Assembly (NCBI GenBank): GCA_963805605.1
Contig: CAWDUX010000002.1
Span: 2,852,001-2,916,000, forward strand
Reading direction: 5' to 3'
Source of the DNA: Actinocatenispora sp963805605
GTDB taxonomy: Bacteria; Actinomycetota; Actinomycetes; Mycobacteriales; Micromonosporaceae
Length of the DNA: 64,000 nucleotides
Of this stretch, positions 8,507 through 16,356 are shown piece after piece; position 1 is the stretch's first letter; each line of letters opens with the position of its first letter. Both the position numbers and the translations under genes were made by a program. Below the pieces are notes generated by a model. That model was not told the DNA's origin, made no database searches, and saw only the letters and a list, made by a program, of their open reading frames with translations.

Positions 8507-8687
8507 CCTGTCCCAGGCCAGATGGACCACCTCCAGCCGCAGCGGACCGCAAGGCGGCCAGTGTGTCCAGGTCGCGCGCAACCTGCCCGGCATCGTCGCA
8601 GTACGCGACAGCAAGAACCCCACCGGTCCGGCGCTGGTGGTCGACCCAGGGGCATGGGCAGCTTTCCTGACCACGCTTCAAAAGTAG
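8484..8687 (+). CDS. DUF397 protein, partner of the XRE regulator
   Basis: 67 residues from ATG 8484, which sits eight bases after a GGAGG sequence; ATG 8475 overlaps that site and is less likely. Family hallmarks are present: ARWTTSSRSGPQGGQCVQVA and the VAVRDSKNPTGPALV/WAAFL end. DUF397 proteins pair with the XRE/DUF5753 regulator immediately upstream, probably modulating it like a toxin-antitoxin-style partner. Co-operonic by overlap. Confidence 0.9.
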   Translation: MPQDRPHDLSQARWTTSSRSGPQGGQCVQVARNLPGIVAVRDSKNPTGPALVVDPGAWAAFLTTLQK

Positions 8688-8777
8688 CTTTTTTCGGCCG
8701 TCTGTCAGCGGGCGCATTTCATCCAACGGTCGCTCGACAGGTGCTGACCGGGGCCGAGCAGTACGGGAGGGGTGGCG

Positions 8778-9962
8778 ATGGACGTCGACGTGGCGATCCT
8801 CGGTGGTGGCGGCGCCGGGCTGACCCTCCTCGACGCGCTCTGCGCCCCCGGCGCACCGACGGCGGCGGCCGGCCTGCGCATCGCCGTACTGGATCCGGTA
8901 CGCCACTGCGGCAACGACCGCACCTGGTGCTTCTGGGACGACGGCACCAGCCCCGTCGACGAGGTACTGCACCGCAGCTGGCACCGGCTCGCCGTACGCG
9001 GCCCCGACGGTACGGCGAAAGCCACCGACACCCGGCCCATGCGGTACGTGATGGTCCGTTCGGCCGACTTCTACGCCCGCGTCGCCCGCCGCGCCGACAC
9101 CGCTGCGGTGACCTGGATCGACCAGCCGGCAGAAGACCTGCACGAGGACCCCGACGGCGTACGGATCTGCACGCCCGGCGGCACCGTACGCGCCCGGTGG
9201 GTCTTCGACTCCCGCCCCACGCCGCCGCGACACCCCGGCGTCACCACCCTGCTGCAGCACTTCCGTGGCTGGTGGGTGCACATGCAGCGGGACACGTTCG
9301 ACCCGCACACCGCCACCCTGATGGACTTTGCGCTGCCGCAACCCCCGACCGGCCTCGCCTTCTGCTACGTGATGCCGCTGGACGCGCGCCGGGCGCTGGT
9401 CGAGTACACGGTGTTCTCCCGGCAGCGGCACGACCCGCCGCACTACGACCGGATGCTCGCCGACTACCTGTCCCGGCTGTGCGGCCCGGACGGCTACCGC
9501 ACCACTGAGGTGGAGGACGGCGCGATACCGATGACCGACGCGCCGTTCGCCCGCCGCGCCGGCCGGCGGGTGCTGCGTATCGGTACGGCCGGCGGCGCGA
9601 CCCGGCCCGCCACCGGCTACACGTTCGCCACCATGCTGCGCCAGGCCACCGTCATCGCCGCGCGGCTGGCGGCCGGCGCCGACCCGGTGCCGCCGCGCCC
9701 GTACCCGCGCCGGCACGCCCTGTTCGACGGGGTGCTGCTGCGCGCCCTGGACGCCGGCCTCGTCGACGGTCCGCGCTACTTCACCGACCTGCTGACCGGC
9801 CACCCGATCGACCGGGTACTGCGGTTCCTGGACGGCCGTTCCGGCATCCCGGCGGAACTGGCGATCATGGCCGGCGCGCCCCCGGTGGCCATGACCCGCG
9901 CCACCGCGGGCTTCCTGGTCACCCGAGCAGCGGCAGCAGTTCGTCGGTGGTCCGTACGCTGA
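8778..9962 (+). CDS. crtY: lycopene beta-cyclase family flavoprotein
   Basis: 394 residues; ATG 8778 follows a GGGAGGGG ribosome site. The N-terminal dinucleotide fold is ILGGGGAGL. CrtY/CrtL features follow: NDRTWCFWDD, RPMRYVMVRSADFY, FRGWWV, LMDFALP, YVMPL, VEYTVFS, GAIPMTD and IGTAGGATRPATGYTF. The enzyme would close the psi ends of lycopene into beta-ionone rings using reduced flavin at the membrane. No other carotenoid gene (crtE, crtB, crtI) is in the window, so it either completes a pathway encoded elsewhere or acts on another polyene. The 3' end overlaps the convergent phosphopantetheinyl transferase by 44 bp. Confidence 0.85.
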   Translation: MDVDVAILGGGGAGLTLLDALCAPGAPTAAAGLRIAVLDPVRHCGNDRTWCFWDDGTSPVDEVLHRSWHRLAVRGPDGTAKATDTRPMRYVMVRSADFYARVARRADTAAVTWIDQPAEDLHEDPDGVRICTPGGTVRARWVFDSRPTPPRHPGVTTLLQHFRGWWVHMQRDTFDPHTATLMDFALPQPPTGLAFCYVMPLDARRALVEYTVFSRQRHDPPHYDRMLADYLSRLCGPDGYRTTEVEDGAIPMTDAPFARRAGRRVLRIGTAGGATRPATGYTFATMLRQATVIAARLAAGADPVPPRPYPRRHALFDGVLLRALDAGLVDGPRYFTDLLTGHPIDRVLRFLDGRSGIPAELAIMAGAPPVAMTRATAGFLVTRAAAAVRRWSVR

Positions 9963-10644
9963 CCTGCGGGTCGGCCACGGTCGCTGGCCAGCGACGCCAA
10001 CTGGGTGTCGTCGAAAGCCAGGTCGGTCAGCCAGATCGGGGCCTCCGGCCAGCCGTCCGGCACCGGCGACACCTGCGCGGTGTCCCCGGCCACGTGCACC
10101 TCCGACAGCGGTACCGCCAGACCGTGCCCGGTCAGCTTGAGTACCGCCTCCTTGCGGGTCCACAGCCGCAGGAACGCCGGCCGCTGCGCATCCTCCGGCA
10201 TCCCGTGGAACGGTACGGCCTCGGAGTCGGACAGCACCCGCTCGGACAGCGCGGCCACGTCGAGGCGCCGGTCCAGTACCTCCAGGTCCAGGCCGACCCG
10301 GCAGTCCCAGCTGTACGCCAGCGCCACCGTGCTGCCGCTGTGCGAGACGGAGAAGTCCAGGCCACCGGCGTCGGGCAGGAACGGCCGGCCGTGCTGACCG
10401 GGCCGCTCGCACAGCTGGCACTGCCGCGACACCTCGATGCTCGCCGGCGCCCGGTCCAGGTACCGGCCGCCGAGCAACCGTTGCAGCGCCCGGGAGGCGA
10501 CGAACAGTTCCCGCGCCGACGCCGACTTGTAGTTGCCGGCGCGTTCCCGTTCCTCGTCGGACTGAGCAGCGACAACACCGCATCGGCGGGCAGCCGGGTG
10601 ACGTCGGCGACCCACACGTCGACCTGCGCAGCGCTTCCAGACAT
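9919..10644 (-). CDS. 4'-phosphopantetheinyl transferase (Sfp type), two compensating frameshifts
   Basis: Assembled from two frames. The first ~28 residues (MSGSAAQVDVWVADVTRLP...) and the last ~20 (TVADPQVSVRTTDELLPLLG) lie in the frame of ATG 10644. The ~190 residues between lie in another, with switches near 10560 and 9995. The total is 726 bp, a multiple of three, so one insertion and one deletion would restore it. Family motifs are in the middle part: FLPDAGGLDFSVSHSGS, VGLDLEVLDRR and LRLWTRKEAVLKLTG. The enzyme attaches the phosphopantetheine arm of CoA to carrier proteins of fatty acid, polyketide or nonribosomal peptide synthases. No carrier-protein gene is nearby. The gene is probably intact in the organism. 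Confidence 0.75.
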
Positions 10645-10682
10645 GCCCGCACGCTACCGGGTGACTCCCGGCGCGCGTGACC

Positions 10683-13283
10683 TCACGCCGTCGGCAGTAC
10701 CGGCAGCAGCGGCGGCAGGTGCCCGTCGGAGGCGGCGGCCGCCGCGATCCGCTCCGCCGGTACCGGCCCGTACGTGGTGGTGCGCTGCGCCGCCGGACGT
10801 CCCGCCGCCTCGGCGATGGCGACCAGGTCGGTGACCGAGCGGTAGCTGCCGTACTGCGAGCCGGCCATCCGGGAGATCGTCTCCTCCATCAGCGTGCCGC
10901 CCAGGTCGTTGGCGCCGCTGCGCAGCATCTCGGCCGCGCCGTCGGTACCGAGCTTGACCCAGCTGGTCTGGATGTTCGGGATCCGGCCGTGCAGCAGCAG
11001 CCGGGCCATCGCGGTGACCGCCCGGTTGTCGCGCATGGTGGGGCCCGGCCGGGCGATGCCGGCCAGGTAGATCGGCGCGCCCAGGTGCACGAACGGCAGC
11101 GTGACGAACTCGGTGAACCCGCCGGTACGTTCCTGCACCCGCGCCAGCAGCCGCAGGTGCGCCAGCCAGTGCGTCGGGTTGTCCACGTGCCCGTACATCA
11201 TCGTGGAACTGGACCGGATGCCCAGTTCGTGCGCGGTGGAGACCACCTCCACCCAGGTGTCGGCGGGCAGTTTGCCCTTGGTCAGCACCCAGCGCACCTC
11301 GTCGTCGAGGATCTCCGCGGCGGTGCCGGGGATGGTGTCCAGCCCGGCCTCGCGTGCCGCGGACAGCCAGTCCCGGATCGACATGTTGGTACGGCTCGCC
11401 CCGTTGACGACCTCCATCGGCGAGAACGCGTGCACGTGGATGCCCGGTACCCGCTGCTTGACCGCCCGCGCGATGTCGAAGTACGCGGTGCCGGGCAGGT
11501 CGGGGTGGATGCCGCCCTGCATGCACACCTCGGTGGCGCCGACCTGCCAGGCCTGCTCGGCCCGGTCGGCGACCTGCTCCAGCGACAGGGTGAACGCGTC
11601 CGCGTCGGTACGCCGCTGCGCGAACGCGCAGAACCGGCAGCCGGTGTAGCAGACGTTGGTGAAGTTGATGTTGCGGGTGACGCAGTAGGTGACGGTGTCG
11701 CCGACGGTGTCGCGGCGTACCGCGTCGGCGATCGAGCACAGTGCGTCCAGCGCCGGCCCGTCGGCGGTGAACAGCGCCAACGCCTGCGCGTCGGTCAGCC
11801 GGGTCGGGTCGTCGGCGGCGGTACGTAGCGCGTCGGCCACCTCGCGCTCCAGCCGCTGCGGCACGCCGGTCCCGGTGGCGGCGACCTGTTCGCGCAGCTC
11901 CTGCCAGTCCCCGTACACCGCGTCGAAGTCGCTGCGCACCTCCGCGCGGCGGCCCTCGGTGTCCACCGCGGTGTGCAGGTCGGTACGCCCGCTGGGCGTG
12001 AAACTGTCCTCCGGTTCCTGCCACGGCAGCCCGGCCGGCAGCGTGTCCTCGGCGGCCAGCCCGGTGCCCGGGTCGGCCAGCGCGGTCACATGCGGCAGTA
12101 CCCGCGGGTCCAGCCACGGCTCGCCGGCCGCGACGTACTCCGGGTACACCGTCAGTCGTTCCCGCAGCTGGAAGCCGGCCGCAGCGGTGTGCTCGGCGAG
12201 CCGGTCGATCTGCGGCCAGGGCCGTTCCGGGTTGACGTGGTCGGGGGTCAGTGGCGAGACCCCGCCCCAGTCGTCGATGCCGGCCCGCAGCATCAGCGCG
12301 TACTCGCCGTCGATGAGGTTCGGCGGCGCCTGGATGCGCACCTGCGGCCCGAGCACCAGCCGCGCCACCGCGATCGTCGCGGCCAGGTCGGCCAGGTCGG
12401 CGTCCGGGGCGGAGCGCATCGCGGTGTCCGGCTTGGCGCGGAAGTTCTGCACGATCACTTCCTGGATGCCGCCGTAGCGGCGGGCGACCTGGCGGATCTC
12501 GAACAGCGCGTCGACCCGCTCGGCCGGCGTCTCGCCGATGCCGATGAGCAGCCCGGTGGTGAACGGCACGGTGGACCGGCCGGCGTCGTGCAGCACCCGC
12601 AGGCGTACCGCCGGGTCCTTGTCCGGCGAGCCGTAGTGCGCCTCGCCCGGGGTGGACCACAGCCGGGTCGCGGTGGTCTCCAGCATCATGCCCATCGACG
12701 GCGCGACCGGCTTGAGCCGCTGCAGGTCCGTCCAGGTCAGTACGCCCGGGTTCAGATGCGGCAGCAGGCCGGTCTCCTCCAGCACCCGTACCGCCATGGC
12801 CCGCAGGTAGGCCAGCGTGTCGTCGTAGCCGTGCGCGTCGAGCCATTCGCGGGCCGCCGGCCACCGGTCCTCCGGCTGGTCGCCGAGGGTGAACAGGGCC
12901 TCCTTGCAGCCCATGGCGGCGCCCTGCCGGGCGATGTCGAGCACCTCGTCGGGCGACAGGTACGGCTGCTGCCCGGCCCTGCGCAGCCCGCCGGGCGTGG
13001 TGACGAACGTGCAGTAGTGGCAGCGGTCCCGGCACAGCCGGGTCAGCGGGATGAACACCTTGCGCGAGTAGGTGATGATGCCGGGCCGGCCGGCGGCGTC
13101 CAGGCCGGCGTCGCGTACCCGGCCGGCCGCCCCGCACAGCCGGTCCAGGTCCGCGCCGCGGGCGTGCAGCAGCACGGTGGCCTCGGTGCGGTCGAGGGTG
13201 ACCGAGTCGGCGGCCCGCCGCAGCGCCCGGCGCAGCGCGCTGGGTGTGGGCGTGCCGGACCCGGCTGGTGTCGGCTGGCTCAT
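10683..13283 (-). CDS. fbiC: FO synthase FbiC (CofG-CofH fusion), coenzyme F420 biosynthesis
   Basis: 866 residues from ATG 13283, preceded by GGGAG. Two radical SAM domains in one chain, each with its own CxxxCxxC cluster ligand: CRDRCHYC at residues 84-91 (CofG half) and CYTGCRFC near 543-550 (CofH half). This is the actinobacterial FbiC layout and length. It condenses a tyrosine-derived radical with 5-amino-6-ribitylaminouracil to form the deazaflavin FO. The divergent gene at 13641 encodes an F420-type nitroreductase fold, so maker and user of the cofactor share an intergenic region. The very long open frame extending to 15719 is not the gene start. Confidence 0.95.
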   Translation of the reverse strand: MSQPTPAGSGTPTPSALRRALRRAADSVTLDRTEATVLLHARGADLDRLCGAAGRVRDAGLDAAGRPGIITYSRKVFIPLTRLCRDRCHYCTFVTTPGGLRRAGQQPYLSPDEVLDIARQGAAMGCKEALFTLGDQPEDRWPAAREWLDAHGYDDTLAYLRAMAVRVLEETGLLPHLNPGVLTWTDLQRLKPVAPSMGMMLETTATRLWSTPGEAHYGSPDKDPAVRLRVLHDAGRSTVPFTTGLLIGIGETPAERVDALFEIRQVARRYGGIQEVIVQNFRAKPDTAMRSAPDADLADLAATIAVARLVLGPQVRIQAPPNLIDGEYALMLRAGIDDWGGVSPLTPDHVNPERPWPQIDRLAEHTAAAGFQLRERLTVYPEYVAAGEPWLDPRVLPHVTALADPGTGLAAEDTLPAGLPWQEPEDSFTPSGRTDLHTAVDTEGRRAEVRSDFDAVYGDWQELREQVAATGTGVPQRLEREVADALRTAADDPTRLTDAQALALFTADGPALDALCSIADAVRRDTVGDTVTYCVTRNINFTNVCYTGCRFCAFAQRRTDADAFTLSLEQVADRAEQAWQVGATEVCMQGGIHPDLPGTAYFDIARAVKQRVPGIHVHAFSPMEVVNGASRTNMSIRDWLSAAREAGLDTIPGTAAEILDDEVRWVLTKGKLPADTWVEVVSTAHELGIRSSSTMMYGHVDNPTHWLAHLRLLARVQERTGGFTEFVTLPFVHLGAPIYLAGIARPGPTMRDNRAVTAMARLLLHGRIPNIQTSWVKLGTDGAAEMLRSGANDLGGTLMEETISRMAGSQYGSYRSVTDLVAIAEAAGRPAAQRTTTYGPVPAERIAAAAASDGHLPPLLPVLPTA

Positions 13284-13640
13284 CGGTGCTGCTCCCTGGG
13301 TCGCGGCGGGCGTGACCCCTACCGTCTCACCGTCGCCGGGTGTGCCGCACCCGGGCCTCGCCGCGTTAGGATCTTTTCCGGGTCGCGTGTCGCCGGCCAG
13401 GTGGACGGCGGCGGCATGGAGGCCGGGCCGTCCTGGCCAGATCTTTTCGGGGAGTGCATCGTGCGTCCATACACCACGGACCCCTGCTGACGCCGTCGTA
13501 GCGGCGCGGCCCCGTGCCCGCCCCCGGTGTCCCCGTGACGCTTCCTGCGTCGCTCTTCTCTTCTTCCGTACGTCGCTGCCCGGCGCTGTTCCGGGCGCCG
13601 TCGGACCCTTTCCGCTCGCCCTGTCACCAGGAGTCTGTGC
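13284..13640. other. intergenic region between fbiC and the nitroreductase fusion
   Basis: 357 bp without a supported gene. It must hold the divergent promoters of both genes. The only structure I see is a direct repeat, GATCTTTTCCGGG at 13370-13382 and GATCTTTTCGGGG at 13440-13452, 70 bp apart, in otherwise GC-rich sequence. Confidence 0.5.
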
Positions 13641-14549
13641 ATGACCGAGAACCCGTACGCCCGCCCGGAGCCCCGCATCCACGACTTCAACCAGCCCGTC
13701 GTCGCGGAGTTCCGCGCCAACCAGGGGCGGGTCGGCGGCCCGTTCGCGGGCGGCGACCTGCTGCTGCTCACCACCGTCGGGGCCCGTACCGGGCGCGAAC
13801 AGACCAGCCCGCTGGGCTACGTACGCATCGACGACACCGTGTACGTGGTCGGTTCGGCCGGCGGCGCGGACCGGCATCCCGCCTGGTACCACAATCTGCT
13901 CGTGCACCCGATGGTGCGGGTGGAGCTCGGTACGGACACCTTCGGCGCGGTCGCGGTACCGGCCGAGGGCGCGCAACGCGACCGGCTGTTCGAGCAGATC
14001 GTGCGCGTGGCACCCGGGTACGCCGACTACCAGGCGCGGGTGGCGCGCCGGCTGCCGGTGGTGGCGCTGCAGCCCTCGTTCAGTGAGGGGACGGCCGCGA
14101 ACCTGGCCGACAAGCTCGTGGAGATCCACGGCTGGCTGCGGACCGAGCTCGCGCAGGTGAAGGCGGACACGGAGGCGTACTTCGCCGCGAACTCCGGCAC
14201 CGACGTCCCGCCGCCGGTGGGGCTCGGGTTGCAGATCCGGCAGCACTGCCTGGCCTTCTGTGAGTCGCTGGACTTCCACCACTCCGGGGAGGACGCGGTC
14301 ATGCTGCCCGCGCTGGAGCAGCAGCACCCGGAACTTGCCGACACGATCGCCCGGCTGCGCGCCGAGCACGCCACGGTGGCACGCATCCGCGCCGAGCTCG
14401 GCGCGCTGCTGGCCGACCTGAGGACGGCCGATCCGGCCCGGTTCCGTACCGAACTGGACCGGATGTCCCGCGAACTGACCGCCCACCTGGACTTCGAGGA
14501 ACACTCCCTGATCCCCACCCTGGCCGCCATCCCACTCGGCGACGGGTGA
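13641..14549 (+). CDS. F420-type nitroreductase (DUF385/Ddn) fused to a hemerythrin HHE domain
   Basis: 302 residues; ATG follows CAGGAG. Residues 1-145 match the deazaflavin-dependent nitroreductase family: GDLLLLTTVGARTGREQTSPLGYV and HPAWYHNLLVHPMVRVELG are the split-barrel signatures that bind F420. Residues 165-300 form an HHE hemerythrin-like helical bundle with the diiron pattern: QH in the first helix, HHSGEDAVMLP, a middle Glu-His (RAEHATV), and HLDFEEHSLIP. Known Ddn members reduce quinones or nitro compounds with F420H2; HHE domains bind O2, NO or peroxide. Joining the two suggests a redox or gas-responsive F420-dependent reductase. Its position opposite fbiC supports F420 use. Confidence 0.85.
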   Translation: MTENPYARPEPRIHDFNQPVVAEFRANQGRVGGPFAGGDLLLLTTVGARTGREQTSPLGYVRIDDTVYVVGSAGGADRHPAWYHNLLVHPMVRVELGTDTFGAVAVPAEGAQRDRLFEQIVRVAPGYADYQARVARRLPVVALQPSFSEGTAANLADKLVEIHGWLRTELAQVKADTEAYFAANSGTDVPPPVGLGLQIRQHCLAFCESLDFHHSGEDAVMLPALEQQHPELADTIARLRAEHATVARIRAELGALLADLRTADPARFRTELDRMSRELTAHLDFEEHSLIPTLAAIPLGDG

Positions 14550-14560
14550 CCTGCGCGGGG

Positions 14561-15112
14561 TCAGGTGGTCAGGTAGCGCTGGATGGTGGGGCCGATGGTG
14601 GTGATGATCTGTTCGCGGGTCATCGCCGCGACCGGCGGCAGTTTCACGATGTAGCGGCACAGGGCCAGGCCGAGTACCTGGGTGGCGACCAGTCCGGCGC
14701 GTACCGGCACCTGCGCCGGGCTGGCGCCGACGGCGGCGACCGCCGGGCCGATCTGTTCGGCGAACAACGCGCGCATCCGTTCGGCGGCACCGGCGTTGGT
14801 GGCGCCGGCGCGCAGCAGCGCGATCATCGTCTCGTCCTGCTCCCAGCGGTTCAGGAAGTGCCCGATCATGGTGACGCCGACCTCGCTGCGCGGGACGGTG
14901 GCCAGGTCGGGCAGCCGCAGGTCGAAGTCGGCGGCCGCGGCGAACAGCCCGTCCTTGTTGCCGTAGTAGCGCATCACCATCGACGGGTCGATGTTCGCGT
15001 CGGTGGCGATGGCGCGGATGGTGGCGCGTTCGTACCCGTCGGCGGCGAACCGTTCCCGGGCCGCGTGCAGGATCGCCGCCCGGGTGCGGTCCGATCGTCG
15101 TTCGGATGCCAT
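14561..15112 (-). CDS. TetR-family repressor
   Basis: 183 residues. The N-terminal helix-turn-helix (RAAILHAARERFAADGYERA then IATDANIDPSMVMRYYGNKD) is typical TetR; the C-terminal ligand domain is variable, as usual. Divergent from the flavin monooxygenase at 15201, with 88 bp between starts that contain three related operator-like sequences. It most likely represses both itself and the monooxygenase until an aromatic or drug ligand binds. The start ATG 15112 abuts the first operator half. Confidence 0.9.
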   Translation of the reverse strand: MASERRSDRTRAAILHAARERFAADGYERATIRAIATDANIDPSMVMRYYGNKDGLFAAAADFDLRLPDLATVPRSEVGVTMIGHFLNRWEQDETMIALLRAGATNAGAAERMRALFAEQIGPAVAAVGASPAQVPVRAGLVATQVLGLALCRYIVKLPPVAAMTREQIITTIGPTIQRYLTT

Positions 15113-15186
15113 GCCAACAAGTGTAGGCCAACAAGTGTTGACATTCCAGTCTGCGCGTGCCTACGGTTATGCCAACGCCTGTTGAC
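15113..15186. promoter_or_regulatory. TetR operator array with embedded promoter
   Basis: Three related sites: GCCAACAAGTGTAGGC (15113-15128, degenerate right arm), GCCAACAAGTGTTGAC (15127-15142) and GCCAACGCCTGTTGAC (15171-15186). The common form is CAAC-N4-GTTG. A plausible promoter for the monooxygenase, TTGACA (15138-15143) and TACGGT (15162-15167) with an 18-bp spacer, lies between the second and third sites, so bound repressor would block it. The first two sites adjoin the tetR start and allow autoregulation. Confidence 0.75.
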
Positions 15187-15200
15187 TTTTGGAGGTCGAG

Positions 15201-16349
15201 ATGATCACCACCGATGTCCTGATCGTCGGAGCCGGACCCGCCGGACTCACCGCCGCCATCACACTCCACCAGCGCGGCGTGGCCACCACCATCGTCGACA
15301 ACCAGGCCGAGGCCGCCAACACCTCCCGCGCCGCCGTCGTGCACGCGCGCACCCTGGAAATGCTCGAACCCTCCGGCGTCACCGCCGAACTGGTACGCCG
15401 CGGCACCCCCGCGCCGACCTTCTCGTTCCGCGACCGCGACCGGGTACTGCTGCCCGTACGGTTCGACCAGCTGCCCACCGTGTACCCGTACACGCTGATG
15501 CTGTCGCAGGCCGAGACCGAGGCCGCGCTGCTGCACCGGCTCGGCGAACTCGGCGGCACCGTCCTGCGCCCGCACCAGGTGACCGCCGTGACACAGGACG
15601 CCGAGCACGTCACCGCCACACTCGACGACGGCACCAGCATCCAGGCGCGCTACCTGGTCGGCGCGGACGGGGCGCACAGCACCGTACGTCAACAGGCCGG
15701 GATCGGCTTCACTGGCCACTCCTACGACGAGCTGTTCAGCCTCGCCGACGTACGGCTCACCGGCGACCTGCCCCGCGACGAGATCATCCTGTACTTCGCG
15801 ACGGCCGGCATGCTCGTCGTCGCTCCGCTACCGCACGGCGTGACCCGGCTCGTCGCCACCGTGGACAATGCGCCCGAGCAGCCCAGCGTCGAGTACGTGC
15901 AGGGGCTGCTCGACACCCGTGGCCCGGCGACCGGACGCGCGGTCGTCGACGAGATCGTCTGGGGCTCGCGGTTCCGGGTGCAGAACCGGGTCGCCGACCG
16001 CTACCGGGCCGGCCGGATACTGCTCGCCGGTGACGCGGCGCACGCGCATTCACCCGCCGGTGGTCAGGGCATGAACACCGGCATCCAGGACGCCGTACGG
16101 CTCGGTGGCGCCCTCGCGGACGCGTTGGCCAGCGACTCGACCGACCCGCTGGACGCCTACCAGACCGCCCGCCTGCCCGTCGCGCACAAGGTGGTCCAGC
16201 TCGCCGACCGGCTCACCCGCCTGGCCACGGTCAGCCCGGGCCGACGCCCCGTCCGCAACCTGGTACTACGCGGCCTGGCCAAGGTCCCGGCCGTACGCAA
16301 CCGGCTGGCCTGGAACCTCTCCGGCCTGGTCCACCGCGACGCCGGCTGA
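15201..16349 (+). CDS. FAD-dependent aromatic/drug monooxygenase
   Basis: 382 residues from ATG 15201; GGAGG ends six bases upstream. Contains the Rossmann motif VLIVGAGPAGLTAAI, the DG motif LVGADGAHSTVR and the FAD ribityl motif RILLAGDAAHAHSPAGGQGMN, the standard set of class A flavin hydroxylases (FAD_binding_3). Such enzymes hydroxylate phenols, polyketides or rifamycin-like drugs with NAD(P)H. The C-terminal ~150-residue thioredoxin-like domain of phenol hydroxylases is absent. Controlled by the divergent TetR repressor; the convergent MFS exporter follows eight bases after its stop. Confidence 0.85.
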   Translation: MITTDVLIVGAGPAGLTAAITLHQRGVATTIVDNQAEAANTSRAAVVHARTLEMLEPSGVTAELVRRGTPAPTFSFRDRDRVLLPVRFDQLPTVYPYTLMLSQAETEAALLHRLGELGGTVLRPHQVTAVTQDAEHVTATLDDGTSIQARYLVGADGAHSTVRQQAGIGFTGHSYDELFSLADVRLTGDLPRDEIILYFATAGMLVVAPLPHGVTRLVATVDNAPEQPSVEYVQGLLDTRGPATGRAVVDEIVWGSRFRVQNRVADRYRAGRILLAGDAAHAHSPAGGQGMNTGIQDAVRLGGALADALASDSTDPLDAYQTARLPVAHKVVQLADRLTRLATVSPGRRPVRNLVLRGLAKVPAVRNRLAWNLSGLVHRDAG

Positions 16350-16356
16350 CCGGCGC

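Noticed and set aside
10683..15719. One open frame of 1678 codons
   Set aside because: Only the part after 13283 is fbiC; the rest is a shadow of genes on the other strand and high-GC open frame.
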